Shown: positions 43,792 through 53,138 of the stretch, piece by piece
Numbering within the stretch: position 1 is the first letter of the stretch
Layout of the letters: each line of letters starts with the position of its first letter
Assembly (NCBI GenBank): GCA_021790385.1
Contig: JAJYDW010000002.1
Span: 71,551-135,550 of the forward strand
DNA: 64,000 nucleotides
Direction: 5' to 3'
From: Planctomycetota bacterium
Lineage (GTDB): Bacteria; Planctomycetota; Phycisphaerae; WQYP01
Made by a program: the position numbers and the translations under genes
The notes under the pieces: generated by a model
Database searches by the model: none
What the model saw: only the letters and a program-made list of their open reading frames with translations
Told to the model about the DNA's origin: nothing

Positions 43792-44574
43792 TTACCAGCC
43801 AACGATGTTGTAGCCGCCATCCACATAAATGGTTTCGCCGGTAACACCGCTTGAAAGATCACTGCACAGGTAAAGAGCGGTCTTGCCGACATGCACTGCC
43901 GCCGTATCGCCATTCCAGGGCAATGGCGATTTTTCCGTGTAGTGAGCCATCATTTTATCGATGTCACCTATGCCTCGGGCGGCCATAGTTTTAATGGCAC
44001 CGGCACTGATCGCATTGACGCGCACATGCTTTTCATGCCGGCCCAGCTCCGCCGCCAGATAACGCACGGAACATTCCAGCGCCGCCTTGGCTACCGCCAT
44101 GACATTATACATGGGGATAAATTTCTCGGCCCCCAGATAACTCATCGTCACAATGCTGCCATCAACATTCATCAGCGGCACCGCCGCGCGGGACAGCGCC
44201 ACCAGCGAATAGGCGCTGATATCCAGCGCCGTTCGCCACGCTTCCCGACTGGTCTGAAGAAACGGATTGTGCAGGGCCTCCCCCGGGGCAAAGGCCAGCG
44301 AATGAATCAGAATATCAAAGCTGCCAAACTTTTCCGAGGTCATCGCAAACGCCCGCCCGATATCCTCATCCTTGCTGACATCGCACGGAACCAGGAACTT
44401 TGGCCCAAAAGGTTCCACCGCTTTCACTACGCGGCGTTCGATTTTCTCTCCAGGTAAAAAAGAGAATGCCAGCTCACAACCATGGTGATGCAATTGCTCC
44501 GCAATATGCCACCCGATTGAATATTCATTCAATACGCCAAATACAAGTGCCTTTTTACCCGCCAATAGCGCCAT
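43792..44574 (-). CDS. fabI: Enoyl-[acyl-carrier-protein] reductase FabI
   Basis: FabI carries out the last reductive step of each fatty-acid elongation cycle using NAD(P)H. The 260-residue short-chain dehydrogenase has the FabI-type N-terminus LAGKKALVFGVLNEYSIGW, LIHSLAFAPGEAL, and the Y-x6-K catalytic pair in YNVMAVAKAALE. It also has RVNAISAGAIKTMAARGI, the substrate-loop region. The ATG has AAGGGG upstream. It lies 57 bases after rpe in the pgk run and is followed at once by tsaC/sua5. Confidence 0.95.
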   Translation of the reverse strand: MALLAGKKALVFGVLNEYSIGWHIAEQLHHHGCELAFSFLPGEKIERRVVKAVEPFGPKFLVPCDVSKDEDIGRAFAMTSEKFGSFDILIHSLAFAPGEALHNPFLQTSREAWRTALDISAYSLVALSRAAVPLMNVDGSIVTMSYLGAEKFIPMYNVMAVAKAALECSVRYLAAELGRHEKHVRVNAISAGAIKTMAARGIGDIDKMMAHYTEKSPLPWNGDTAAVHVGKTALYLCSDLSSGVTGETIYVDGGYNIVGW

Positions 44575-44631
44575 ACAAATGTTCCCCTTGTTAAAATTTA
44601 CCCAGCCTGCAGGGTATCACCGAGAATCGCC

Positions 44632-45324
44632 TTAACGCGGATAATCACCGCGCAGCATTCTTATCGCCGACACCCTGTCTTCACCGTGAAACACCGCCGC
44701 TCCCGCCACCAGCACATCCGCTCCGGCTTCCAGTGCATCGTGCGCCGTGCGGATCCCGATGCCCCCGTCAATGGACAACCGTTGGTGCGGCCCCAGCCGA
44801 TGCCGCAGCCAGCGCACTTTTTCCAGTGTCAGCGGAATAAAATTCTGCCCCGTAAAACCAGGATGCACACTCATCACCAGCACCAGATCCACCATCGACA
44901 GAACACCCTCCAGCATTTTCGCCGGCGTTTCCGGATTTAAGGATATACCCGCGGTAAGACCATGGTCGTGAATGCGTTTGATGACCTCCATGGCACCAAA
45001 CGATTTCAACCCCGGTGCTTCAATGTGAAACGTAATGCTGCCGGCCCCCGCATCCACAAACGGCTTGATAAAGTCCTGTGGATCGGTCACCATCAGGTGC
45101 ACATCCTGCATCAGCCGACAGGAGCGAGCCAAGGCCAAAGCTACATCCGGCCCCATGGTCAAATTGGGTACAAAGTGGCCGTCCATTACATCCACGTGAA
45201 TAAGGTCCGCACCGGCGCGCTCCACATCCGCCGCTTCCTCCCCCAGACGGGCGAAATCCGCGGCCAGAATAGATGGTGCAATCAACGGCAAATGTGGCGG
45301 ACGGACAAAAATATTATTCATCAT
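44632..45324 (-). CDS. rpe: Ribulose-phosphate 3-epimerase
   Basis: Rpe interconverts D-ribulose 5-phosphate and D-xylulose 5-phosphate in the pentose phosphate pathway. The protein (about 230 residues) is a TIM barrel with the N-terminal [31 protein letters not shown] (a metal His and a catalytic Asp), [20 protein letters not shown], and SIDGGIG. The start is set at ATG 45324 ([11 protein letters not shown]), downstream of the pgk stop; an in-frame start at 45366 would overlap pgk and adds a non-family N-terminus. It lies 38 bases after pgk. Confidence 0.94.
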   Translation of the reverse strand: MMNNIFVRPPHLPLIAPSILAADFARLGEEAADVERAGADLIHVDVMDGHFVPNLTMGPDVALALARSCRLMQDVHLMVTDPQDFIKPFVDAGAGSITFHIEAPGLKSFGAMEVIKRIHDHGLTAGISLNPETPAKMLEGVLSMVDLVLVMSVHPGFTGQNFIPLTLEKVRWLRHRLGPHQRLSIDGGIGIRTAHDALEAGADVLVAGAAVFHGEDRVSAIRMLRGDYPR

Positions 45325-45362
45325 GCAGCCATCCATCAGCCGCCATCGCGGCCTTGCGCGTT

Positions 45363-46556
45363 TCACACATTATCGAGAATATCAATACACGCAAACCCAC
45401 GACCTTCCATAAACTCCAGGCTCGCTCCGCCACCGGTGGATACATGCGACACCTTATCCGCAAGGCCGAACTTCTCAATGGCCGCCGCCGAATCGCCGCC
45501 CCCGATGATCGTCACCGCATGACTGTTGGTGGAAATTTTTGCCAACATGTTGGCAATCGCCCGTGTACCGGCTTGAAACGGCTTTTTCTCAAATACGCCC
45601 ATCGGTCCATTCCATACCACTGTCCGCGCGGACTGGAGTATCTTTTCATAAAGCTGAATGGTTTTCGGCCCGATATCGAAACCTTCCATTCCATCTGGAA
45701 TATCACCTTCCACAACACGGGTAGCAGCATTATCCGTCATTTCCGAGGCAATCACATTATCCACCGGCAAAATCAATTTCCGACCAGCAGATTCCAGTAG
45801 TTTCCGGGCCAGTTCAACCTTGTCTTTCTCGCACAAGGATTTCCCGATTTTCTTCCCCTGCGCCAGAAAAAAGGTGTAAGCCATGGCCCCACCGATAAGC
45901 ACGGAATCCGCTTTGCCAAGCAAATTTTCTATCACCGCGATTTTATCGGAAACTTTTGCCCCACCCAGAATGGCCACGAATGGCCGCTGTGGATGTTCCA
46001 AGGCGTCGCCCAGAAATTTCAGCTCCTTTTCAATCAAGAAGCCGATGGCCCGTTTGCCAGCACCAATTTTCTCCGCGACGCCGTAGGTGGAAGCATGTTG
46101 TCGATGCGCTGTGCCAAAGGCATCATTCACATAGCATTGGCCCAGCGCCGCCAACTCGGCCGCCAGAACGGGATCATTTTTTTCTTCGCCCTTGTGAAAA
46201 CGCGTATTTTCCAGCAGTACCACGTCGCCATTTTTCATGCCGTTGACAAGTACCGCCACCGTCGGGCCGATGCAATCCGAGGCCATGGCCACTTTTCGCT
46301 TGAGCAATTCACCTAGCCGCACCGCCACCGGCCGCAGCGAGAATTTAGGGTCCGGCCCGCCCTTGGGACGCCCTAAATGACTCATGAGTACCGCACGACC
46401 GCCTCGCTCAACAATACTGCTGATGGTCGGTAAAGCGGCCACAATCCGCCGGTCATCGGTGATGCAGCCCGCATCATCCAGCGGCACATTAAAATCCACT
46501 CGTACCAAAACCTTTTGATCACGAACATCTAATTGCGCTACCGTTTTCTTGGCCAT
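45363..46556 (-). CDS. pgk: Phosphoglycerate kinase
   Basis: Pgk transfers phosphate between 1,3-bisphosphoglycerate and ADP in glycolysis and gluconeogenesis. The 397-residue two-domain protein has [12 protein letters not shown] at the N-terminus, [10 protein letters not shown], the ATP-domain [21 protein letters not shown], and [13 protein letters not shown] near the C-terminus. It is complete and of normal length. It heads a minus-strand run with rpe, fabI, tsaC/sua5, alr and a hydroxyacid dehydrogenase, and is divergent from uvrA. A plausible promoter lies about 85-110 bases upstream. Confidence 0.97.
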   Translation of the reverse strand: MAKKTVAQLDVRDQKVLVRVDFNVPLDDAGCITDDRRIVAALPTISSIVERGGRAVLMSHLGRPKGGPDPKFSLRPVAVRLGELLKRKVAMASDCIGPTVAVLVNGMKNGDVVLLENTRFHKGEEKNDPVLAAELAALGQCYVNDAFGTAHRQHASTYGVAEKIGAGKRAIGFLIEKELKFLGDALEHPQRPFVAILGGAKVSDKIAVIENLLGKADSVLIGGAMAYTFFLAQGKKIGKSLCEKDKVELARKLLESAGRKLILPVDNVIASEMTDNAATRVVEGDIPDGMEGFDIGPKTIQLYEKILQSARTVVWNGPMGVFEKKPFQAGTRAIANMLAKISTNSHAVTIIGGGDSAAAIEKFGLADKVSHVSTGGGASLEFMEGRGFACIDILDNV

Positions 46557-46639
46557 TGACGTTTATATTCCCCATTCGTTCCATGTTCTCCGCACTTATG
46601 TCATCACTCTGATGAAACATCGCGAAAAACCACAACGCC

Positions 46640-46668
46640 ATGCTATGGATTCTTGGCCCATCGGTCAA
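46640..46668 (-). promoter_or_regulatory. Candidate promoter for pgk
   Basis: On the minus strand TTGACC (46668-46663) is followed after 17 bases by TAGCAT (46645-46640). The leader to the pgk ATG would be about 77 bases. Confidence 0.4.
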
Positions 46669-46711
46669 GAAGCCCCGGAGGAAAGGAGAAAATGCCGGTT
46701 ATTGATTGCTT

Positions 46712-46740
46712 TTGGCAGTTTTTTTGTCGGGCACTATAAT
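46712..46740 (+). promoter_or_regulatory. Sigma-70-like promoter for uvrA
   Basis: TTGGCA (46712-46717), a 17-base spacer containing a T run, and a perfect TATAAT (46735-46740) form the best promoter match seen in this window. Transcription should begin near 46747, about 45 bases before the uvrA start. No LexA-type operator was recognised. Confidence 0.6.
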
Positions 46741-46791
46741 CAATAGTTCGGTTGGGGCAGTCTTAACACCACCCCGATAGTGGAGAATTGT

Positions 46792-49626
46792 GTGGCTCTT
46801 AAGTGCATCAGAATTGTTGGAGCCAGGGAACATAATCTCAAGAGCGTAAGTCTGGATATTCCACGCGACCAGCTTGTCGTCATCACCGGCCTGTCCGGCT
46901 CCGGAAAAAGCTCTCTCGCGTTTGATACCATTTATGCGGAAGGACAGCGGAAATATGTAGAATCGCTTTCCGCCTACGCCCGGCAATTTCTGGAACAGAT
47001 GCAAAAACCGGATTGCGACGAAATCGAAGGCCTGCCACCCACCATCGCCATTGAACAGCGCAGCGGCAGCACCAACCCCCGTTCCACCGTTGCCACTACC
47101 ACAGAAATTTACGACTATTTGCGACTTCTTTTTGCCCGCGTGGGCCAGCCCCATTGCTGGACCTGCGGCAAACCCATCGCCTCGCAAAGCCCCTCCCAAA
47201 TTGTGGACAACGTACTCGCCTGGCCTGAAGGCTCTAAAATCATGGTGCTTTCGCCGCTCGTGCGCGGACAAAAGGGCACCCACCGTGAGGTGCTGGAAGC
47301 TATGACCCGCCAGGGCTTCATTCGTTGCCGCATTGACGGCACTTTTACCGAGATCAAGGCCGCAGCCGCCCTTGATAAAAAACTTGCCCACACCTTGGAG
47401 GCCGTCGTAGACCGGCTGGTTATCAAACCCGAAATCCGTACGCGGCTGGCGGATTCCATCGAGCTTGCGCTCAAGCTGGCTGATGGTCTAGTGATCATCG
47501 CCCGCGACGAAGGTGGCACCTGGGTAGACATCACTTATTCGGCGCGTTGGGCCTGTCCGGATCATCCGGGCAATTCGCTGGAAGAGCTTTCGCCGCGACT
47601 GTTTTCCTTCAATAGCCCGTATGGAGCATGCACAAAATGCGACGGGCTGGGAACGATTCTGGAATTTGATCCGGATCTGATTGTCGCCGACCCGACGCTT
47701 TCCCTTTCTCAGGGGGCCATCGAAGCTTTCCGCCGCAACGGCAAACGTATGAACATCTACTACAACCGGCTCCTGGCCCGCTTCTGTCAGGATTTTGACG
47801 TGCCGGCCGACCAGCCCTTCAAGGACCTTCCCAAAAAGGCCCGCGATTTAATCATGTACGGCTCGAAAGCCAAAGACACCTCGCGAATGGGCCAAACCTT
47901 TGAAGGCGTCATCCCGAACCTGCAGCGTCGCTGGGAAAATACCGAGAGCGAATTTGTCAAAACACGGCTCCATCATTATCTGAGCGAACAACCCTGTGAA
48001 ACCTGCCACGGAGACCGCCTTAAGCCACAGGCTCTGGCGGTGCGCATCGCGGATCGCAATATTCGTGATATTGTGCGCCTTACCGTCACACAAGCCCTGA
48101 GCTTTTTCGACCGGTTGGAGCTTGCCGGCGAACAACTGCTTATCGCCGCCCCCATCCTTAAAGAAATAAAATCCCGCCTGGGGTTTATGAATGATGTCGG
48201 CCTGGAATACCTCACGCTGGACCGCCAAACCGGTACGCTTTCCGGCGGCGAAGCACAACGTATTCGCCTGGCCACCCAGGTAGGATCAGGTCTGGTCGGT
48301 GTGTGCTACGTACTTGATGAACCGACCATCGGGCTGCATCAACGGGATAACGACCGGCTTATCCGCACCCTGCGGCATCTGACCAACATCGGCAACACCG
48401 TGATTGTTGTGGAACACGATGAAGATACCATCCGCGCCGCCGACTGGCTCATTGATGTTGGACCAGCCGCGGGTTCCCATGGCGGGCGCATCATCGCCCA
48501 GGGGACCGTGCCCCAGGTGCTGCAATCCAAAGACAGCATCACCGCCCGCTACCTCACCGGCGAATACCAGATTCCCCTGCCCAGCCGGCGGCGGACTGTC
48601 AATATGAAGCACTTTGTCGAAGTCATTGGAGCACGTGAAAATAATTTACGCGGCATCAATGTCAAGTTTCCGCTGGGAGCCATGATCTGCGTTACCGGGG
48701 TTTCCGGCTCGGGCAAATCCTCGCTGGTCAATCGCATTCTGCTCGCCGGCCTCAAGCGATCGTTATATGGCAGCAAGGAACGCCCCGGCCTCCATACCCG
48801 CATCCAGGGAATGGATCAGATTGATAAGGTCATCGAAATTGACCAGTCTCCCATCGGGCGCACCCCGCGCAGCAACCCGGCAACCTACACCGGGGTCTTT
48901 GATCTGATCCGCCAGCTTTACGCCAAAACCCGCGAGGCCCGTATGCGTGGCTATCAACTCGGCCGTTTCAGCTTCAACGTGAAGGGCGGCCGCTGCGAAG
49001 CATGCCAGGGCCAGGGCACCAAACGCATTGAAATGCACTTTCTGCCCGATGTGTTTGTTACCTGCGAAGAATGCAAGGGCACCCGCTACAACCGCGAGAC
49101 GCTGGAAGTCAAATACCGCGGCAAGTCCATCGCCGATGTGCTGGCCATGCGCATTGAAGAATCCTTGCAATTTTTTGAAAGTTTTTCCGCCATCAAGGCC
49201 CTGCTGCAGGCCCTCAACGACGTTGGATTAGCCTACCTGGAACTTGGCCAGTCCAGTACCACTCTTTCCGGCGGAGAGGCTCAACGTGTCAAGCTGGCTT
49301 CAGAACTGGGCAAACCCGGCACTGGCCACACCCTTTACGTATTGGACGAACCCACCACGGGGCTGCATTTTGCGGACATCCACAATCTTTTAGGCGTTCT
49401 CAACCGCCTCACCGACCATGGCAACACCGTGGTGGTTATTGAACACAATCTGGATGTCATCAAATGTGCCGACTGGATTATTGATTTAGGCCCCGAAGGC
49501 GGTGCGGGTGGCGGCCAGGTGGTGGCCGTTGGCACACCCGAGCAAGTAGCCGAAATGCCCGCAAGCCATACGGGCCGTTACCTTCAGCAGAAGTTACAGC
49601 CGGTAATGGAAAGGGCCGTTGGTTAA
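46792..49626 (+). CDS. uvrA: Excinuclease ABC subunit A
   Basis: UvrA is the damage-recognition ATPase of nucleotide excision repair, working with UvrB. The 944-residue protein has two ABC modules: Walker A motifs GLSGSGKSS and GVSGSGKSS, and LSGGEAQR signatures in both halves. Zinc sites include HCWTCGKPI near the N-terminus, the second module near CEACQGQGT, and VTCEECKGTRYN. UvrA-specific insertions are present. The GTG at 46792 is preferred because GGAG lies six bases before it; the GTG at 46780 is upstream of that site. It has its own promoter and is followed by the NAD(P)H-hydrate epimerase gene after 42 bases. Confidence 0.96.
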   Translation: MALKCIRIVGAREHNLKSVSLDIPRDQLVVITGLSGSGKSSLAFDTIYAEGQRKYVESLSAYARQFLEQMQKPDCDEIEGLPPTIAIEQRSGSTNPRSTVATTTEIYDYLRLLFARVGQPHCWTCGKPIASQSPSQIVDNVLAWPEGSKIMVLSPLVRGQKGTHREVLEAMTRQGFIRCRIDGTFTEIKAAAALDKKLAHTLEAVVDRLVIKPEIRTRLADSIELALKLADGLVIIARDEGGTWVDITYSARWACPDHPGNSLEELSPRLFSFNSPYGACTKCDGLGTILEFDPDLIVADPTLSLSQGAIEAFRRNGKRMNIYYNRLLARFCQDFDVPADQPFKDLPKKARDLIMYGSKAKDTSRMGQTFEGVIPNLQRRWENTESEFVKTRLHHYLSEQPCETCHGDRLKPQALAVRIADRNIRDIVRLTVTQALSFFDRLELAGEQLLIAAPILKEIKSRLGFMNDVGLEYLTLDRQTGTLSGGEAQRIRLATQVGSGLVGVCYVLDEPTIGLHQRDNDRLIRTLRHLTNIGNTVIVVEHDEDTIRAADWLIDVGPAAGSHGGRIIAQGTVPQVLQSKDSITARYLTGEYQIPLPSRRRTVNMKHFVEVIGARENNLRGINVKFPLGAMICVTGVSGSGKSSLVNRILLAGLKRSLYGSKERPGLHTRIQGMDQIDKVIEIDQSPIGRTPRSNPATYTGVFDLIRQLYAKTREARMRGYQLGRFSFNVKGGRCEACQGQGTKRIEMHFLPDVFVTCEECKGTRYNRETLEVKYRGKSIADVLAMRIEESLQFFESFSAIKALLQALNDVGLAYLELGQSSTTLSGGEAQRVKLASELGKPGTGHTLYVLDEPTTGLHFADIHNLLGVLNRLTDHGNTVVVIEHNLDVIKCADWIIDLGPEGGAGGGQVVAVGTPEQVAEMPASHTGRYLQQKLQPVMERAVG

Positions 49627-49668
49627 AGCCCTCGCCCTCAGATCTTGCGCTCTCCAGGAGATTTCACC

Positions 49669-50376
49669 ATGTCTGCATTTTCCCACGCCACCCTGTGGTT
49701 TGATCGCCGCTGTCTCCAGGAAATAGACCGCCGCTGTGAAGAGCAGTTTCATCTGCCCGTAACTGCCTTGATGGAAAATGCCGGCACCGGAGTTGCACAT
49801 ATTGTTACACGCTATACCACTCTTGGCGAATCGATTCTGGTTCTCTGCGGTGCGGGCAATAACGGCGGTGACGCCCTGGTGGCGGCGCGGCACCTGGCCA
49901 ATCGCGGCTATCAAGTTCATGTTATGCTCACCTCCTCTGCTGAAAAGTTTCGCCTCGCCGCCGCCGGACAACTGGCCACCATTGCTGCCATGGCTATTCC
50001 CATTACCGATATTTCCGCCGGCGATGCGCCATTCGCCCGCTGGCTGGCCGCCACCGGCGAGAGCGCCAGCATCGTCGACGGTATGTTTGGTACCGGACTG
50101 TCCCGCCCCATTCAAGGGTCTGCGCTGGCCCTGGTGGCGGCGGTCAATGCGGCCCAGCGACTGGTCATCAGTGTAGATATTCCGTCCGGACTTGATTGTG
50201 ACTCCGGAGAGCCGTTGGGATTGGCCGTACGTGCCGGCCACACCGTAAGCTTCTGTGGCATGAAAATCGGTTTTGCCCAAGCTGGTGCCGCCAGCTATAC
50301 CGGGCAGATATCCATTGCCGATATTGGTGCCCCAGCCGCCTTGCTGCGCGATCTGGCCCTTCCCGCTCCCATTTAA
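49669..50376 (+). CDS. nnrE: NAD(P)H-hydrate epimerase (YjeF N-terminal domain protein)
   Basis: The enzyme epimerises damaged NAD(P)HX so that a dehydratase can repair it. The 235-residue protein contains only the YjeF_N epimerase domain: LMENAGTGVAH, VLCGAGNNGGDALVAARHL, IVDGMFGTGLSRP with the catalytic Asp, and SVDIPSGLD. The C-terminal ADP-dependent dehydratase (NnrD) found fused in many bacteria is missing, so a separate nnrD must exist elsewhere if the pathway is complete. The ATG at 49669 has AGGAG eight bases upstream; the frame from 49645 is longer than the real gene. Confidence 0.92.
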   Translation: MSAFSHATLWFDRRCLQEIDRRCEEQFHLPVTALMENAGTGVAHIVTRYTTLGESILVLCGAGNNGGDALVAARHLANRGYQVHVMLTSSAEKFRLAAAGQLATIAAMAIPITDISAGDAPFARWLAATGESASIVDGMFGTGLSRPIQGSALALVAAVNAAQRLVISVDIPSGLDCDSGEPLGLAVRAGHTVSFCGMKIGFAQAGAASYTGQISIADIGAPAALLRDLALPAPI

Positions 50377-50532
50377 CAAAGCACTACCACTTGACTGGAC
50401 AGCATGGCCTGTCCAGCCCACATGCAGGGAAGCCGGCAACTCCACTCCCGGCCAACCAGATCGAATCAAGTGCCGGAGGAAACACCAAGCCTATGAATAA
50501 CAGCGTACTTTCTTATCATCGGCGCGACCAGG

Positions 50533-51129
50533 CTATATCTCCTGGTGCAGTTTCATCAGGCGCGGGCTGGTCAGCAACATCAACTGCACGCGCTCAAAAT
50601 GGGTCAGCCACTCGGCGATATTGGCGGCCAGCAAATCCTGCGGCGGAGCCAACAGGCCGGTGGGGCAACTGGCCCCGTGCAGGTTGGCCGCCTTATGCCG
50701 ATAGGTAGCCAGTGTGCGTTCGCCAAAGCGTTCACATTCACACCAATCCTCTGATAAAAACAGCAATACCGGCACGCGCGGAGCACCACATATTGAAAGC
50801 TCATTGGCTACCAGCGTATCCGGATCACCAGCCGCCGGATCAAACTTCTGTGCGCGGTTGATAAAACGCAGGTCAATCATGGGCGAAGCTGCGGCAAAAT
50901 GCTGAAAAATCGGGCCGGCGTTGACACAGTCGCCGCACCATGGCCCTGCCATGCACAACACGTGCATTTTGCGGCGAAAACCGGCGAGCAGGGCTTTTTG
51001 TTCCGGCAGAAGTGTTACCTTATCGTACAGGGCCTGCCAGCGGTTTCGATGTTCCGCGGTACCATGCAATTGCAGGAACTGCTGGTAGGGCAGCGCCCGT
51101 TGAAAACAGGACTGAGAGTCAAAGGCCAT
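50533..51129 (-). CDS. Thioredoxin-family protein
   Basis: This 198-residue protein has a thioredoxin-like fold with the redox pair in AGPWCGDCVNAGP (CGDC in place of the classical CGPC) and the cis-Pro region in GAPRVPVLLFL. This matches the Thioredoxin_9 type. An N-terminal helical extension of about 60 residues precedes the fold. There is no signal peptide, so it should be cytoplasmic. The partner is unknown. The ATG at 51129 has AGGAG eight bases upstream; the frame reaching 51219 overlaps the upstream gene and is rejected. It is the last gene of the minus-strand run that begins at trpE. Confidence 0.82.
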   Translation of the reverse strand: MAFDSQSCFQRALPYQQFLQLHGTAEHRNRWQALYDKVTLLPEQKALLAGFRRKMHVLCMAGPWCGDCVNAGPIFQHFAAASPMIDLRFINRAQKFDPAAGDPDTLVANELSICGAPRVPVLLFLSEDWCECERFGERTLATYRHKAANLHGASCPTGLLAPPQDLLAANIAEWLTHFERVQLMLLTSPRLMKLHQEI

Positions 51130-51187
51130 CACCGACGCTCCTATTTCACATAACACCGTGAAGATTATAGCCGAATATTGCCGGAAA

Positions 51188-51925
51188 TCAGTGTTTGTAG
51201 CTTTGCCTCGCGGCATCAATCAAAGCCTGAAACAGCTTCATCTGCGGATCTCCAGGCATACGTTCCGGATGCCATTGCACACCCATCCAAAAGGCCAATG
51301 TGGGGTCTTCGATCGCCTCCACCAGGCCATCTGCCGCGCAGGCCGATGGAACAAGGCCGCGGCCCAGGTGGTCCACACCCTGGCGATGCGTTGAATTCAC
51401 CATCAGCAATCCGGAGCCAAACAACGCCGCCAGCCGGGTGCCAGCGGCAGGCTGCACCGCGTGGCGCGCGTCATACCGCAGCAATTGATCCGGATCGGCG
51501 GCATGGTTCACGCGCACCGTTCCCGCCACATCCGGCAGATATTGCACCAAGGTTCCGTGGCGCTGCACATTCATGATCTGAAAGCCCAAACAAATTCCCA
51601 GCGTGGGTAAATTCCGCCCCTCCGCCAACGCCAACATGGCCAGGTCAAAACTCTGCCGACGTTCATCCATCAAATGGGTTCTAGCATGAGGTGATTGCCC
51701 ATACAACGCGGGGTTCACATCATCACCGCCGGGAATGAGCAGTCCATCCAGAACATCCAGCATGTGCCGCCTAACGGTATCGTCCGCCGCGTGCGGCAAC
51801 AGCAGCGGAACGCCGCCGGCATCCAGCACGCACCGGGTATATGTGTCGGTGAGTTCATAGATCACCGGCACTGCCGCGGACTCACGGGTGTCCATGGAAA
51901 TTCCAATCAGCGGACGGCTGGGCAT
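51188..51925 (-). CDS. Class I glutamine amidotransferase-like hydrolase (PuuD/peptidase C26 type)
   Basis: This 245-residue protein belongs to the gamma-glutamyl-gamma-aminobutyrate hydrolase (peptidase C26) family. The nucleophile Cys is in TLGICLGFQIMNV, the His/Glu pair in VQWHPER, and GLLIPGGDDVNP forms the oxyanion-side loop. Family members hydrolyse gamma-glutamyl amides such as gamma-glutamyl-GABA from putrescine breakdown. No other put or puu gene is nearby, so the true substrate is open. The ATG at 51925 has AGGA five bases upstream; a GTG at 51946 is an alternative start. Confidence 0.87.
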   Translation of the reverse strand: MPSRPLIGISMDTRESAAVPVIYELTDTYTRCVLDAGGVPLLLPHAADDTVRRHMLDVLDGLLIPGGDDVNPALYGQSPHARTHLMDERRQSFDLAMLALAEGRNLPTLGICLGFQIMNVQRHGTLVQYLPDVAGTVRVNHAADPDQLLRYDARHAVQPAAGTRLAALFGSGLLMVNSTHRQGVDHLGRGLVPSACAADGLVEAIEDPTLAFWMGVQWHPERMPGDPQMKLFQALIDAARQSYKH

Positions 51926-51952
51926 GGCATTCCTGGTAAACAGCACAATATC

Positions 51953-53026
51953 CTAGTCATGGCGATGCAAAAGGTACATGCCAAGTACGGCAACCTGGAA
52001 TACCAGAGCTGCCAGTAGCCATTCCAGCGCACCCAACTGTGCGCTGGTTCTGTCAAACCACCAGCTTTTATCCGTGGTTTGCAGGTAAGTGCCCGCAGCC
52101 AGACCATTCCACAGCGCCATGGCCAGAAATAAAACCACCATCATCTGCACAATCATGGCTACCAGCGACCAAAACGAAAAATCAGCGGGCTGCGTGCGGC
52201 GTTGTAACTGCCGGACCTGCCTGGCGATGTCCTCCAGAAGCATGTGGCTGGCGACAGGAGCCGCAGATGCGGTACCGGGTCCGGGCGCATCAGCCGGCGG
52301 CAACGAATGGATCGGCGGCGGGCTGGTTGCAGATACAACTACTTCGGCCAGTGGAGATACCGCAACCTCTAAGACATCAGCGGCAGGCGACTCCGGAGCG
52401 GCCTTTACCGCCTGAGAGGCAACGGATTGCCTGTTCACATGGGATCCTTCGCGAACAATAATACGCGCCGCGTCCGCCAGTGATTTCACCACAAAATCCG
52501 GTTTGGCCTGCGTCCCATCCGACGGCATGGATGAGGAGCCACCGGCATTCACCGAGGAATCACGCAGAAGAATCGTCCGGCAACCCACGGCTGCACCCGC
52601 AGCGATATCCCGCGGCTGATCGCCAATGAGCCAGCATTGCGACAGATCCAGGTTAAAATCCGCAGCCGCCTGCTTTAACATTCCCGGCCGAGGCTTGCGC
52701 CATTCGTGATCACCGCGATAGGACGGCACCACGCCCTCCGGATGAAACGGACAAAAATAATTGGCATCGATATGGGCACCGGCCTGCCGGCGCAACTGCC
52801 GTCCCATTTCCTCATTAACCGCCTCGACATCGGCCGGCCCAAAAAGACCGCGCGCGACTCCACTTTGATTGCTCACTACAATTATGCGATAGCCGATCCG
52901 GCGTAATGATGCCAGCGTAACGCCTGCGCCCGGCATTAACTTCACCATGGCCGGATCACCCAAATAGCCGTCATTGGCGATAATGGTGTTATCACGATCC
53001 AAAAATACCGCGCGTTCCTGCATCAT
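51953..53026 (-). CDS. gmhB: HAD-IIIA phosphatase (GmhB-like) fused to a C-terminal membrane domain
   Basis: The first 190 or so of 357 residues match D-glycero-D-manno-heptose-1,7-bisphosphate 7-phosphatase. Visible motifs are HAD motif I FLDRDNTII (D10, D12), motif II VVSNQSG, and a zinc-loop start FCPFHPEG, then WRKPRPGM and LIGDQPRDI. The second pair of zinc ligands (the CxC of GmhB) is replaced by DHEW. After an Ala/Pro/Ser-rich linker (about 190-270) come a short coiled segment and two hydrophobic helices (LVAMIVQMMVVLFLAMAL and LLAALVFQVAVLGMYLL). The phosphatase would thus be tethered to the inner membrane. hldE lies just upstream, which supports the heptose pathway role. Confidence 0.8.
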   Translation of the reverse strand: MMQERAVFLDRDNTIIANDGYLGDPAMVKLMPGAGVTLASLRRIGYRIIVVSNQSGVARGLFGPADVEAVNEEMGRQLRRQAGAHIDANYFCPFHPEGVVPSYRGDHEWRKPRPGMLKQAAADFNLDLSQCWLIGDQPRDIAAGAAVGCRTILLRDSSVNAGGSSSMPSDGTQAKPDFVVKSLADAARIIVREGSHVNRQSVASQAVKAAPESPAADVLEVAVSPLAEVVVSATSPPPIHSLPPADAPGPGTASAAPVASHMLLEDIARQVRQLQRRTQPADFSFWSLVAMIVQMMVVLFLAMALWNGLAAGTYLQTTDKSWWFDRTSAQLGALEWLLAALVFQVAVLGMYLLHRHD

Positions 53027-53138
53027 TTATATTCCGCAAAATCTGACGCTACTTCGCGTAACCGACAGCAACACGTCCCATGCCGCCTTTCGCCTGTTCA
53101 CCACCATACTTTGCCGCACCGCAGCCAGCCCGTCCCCA

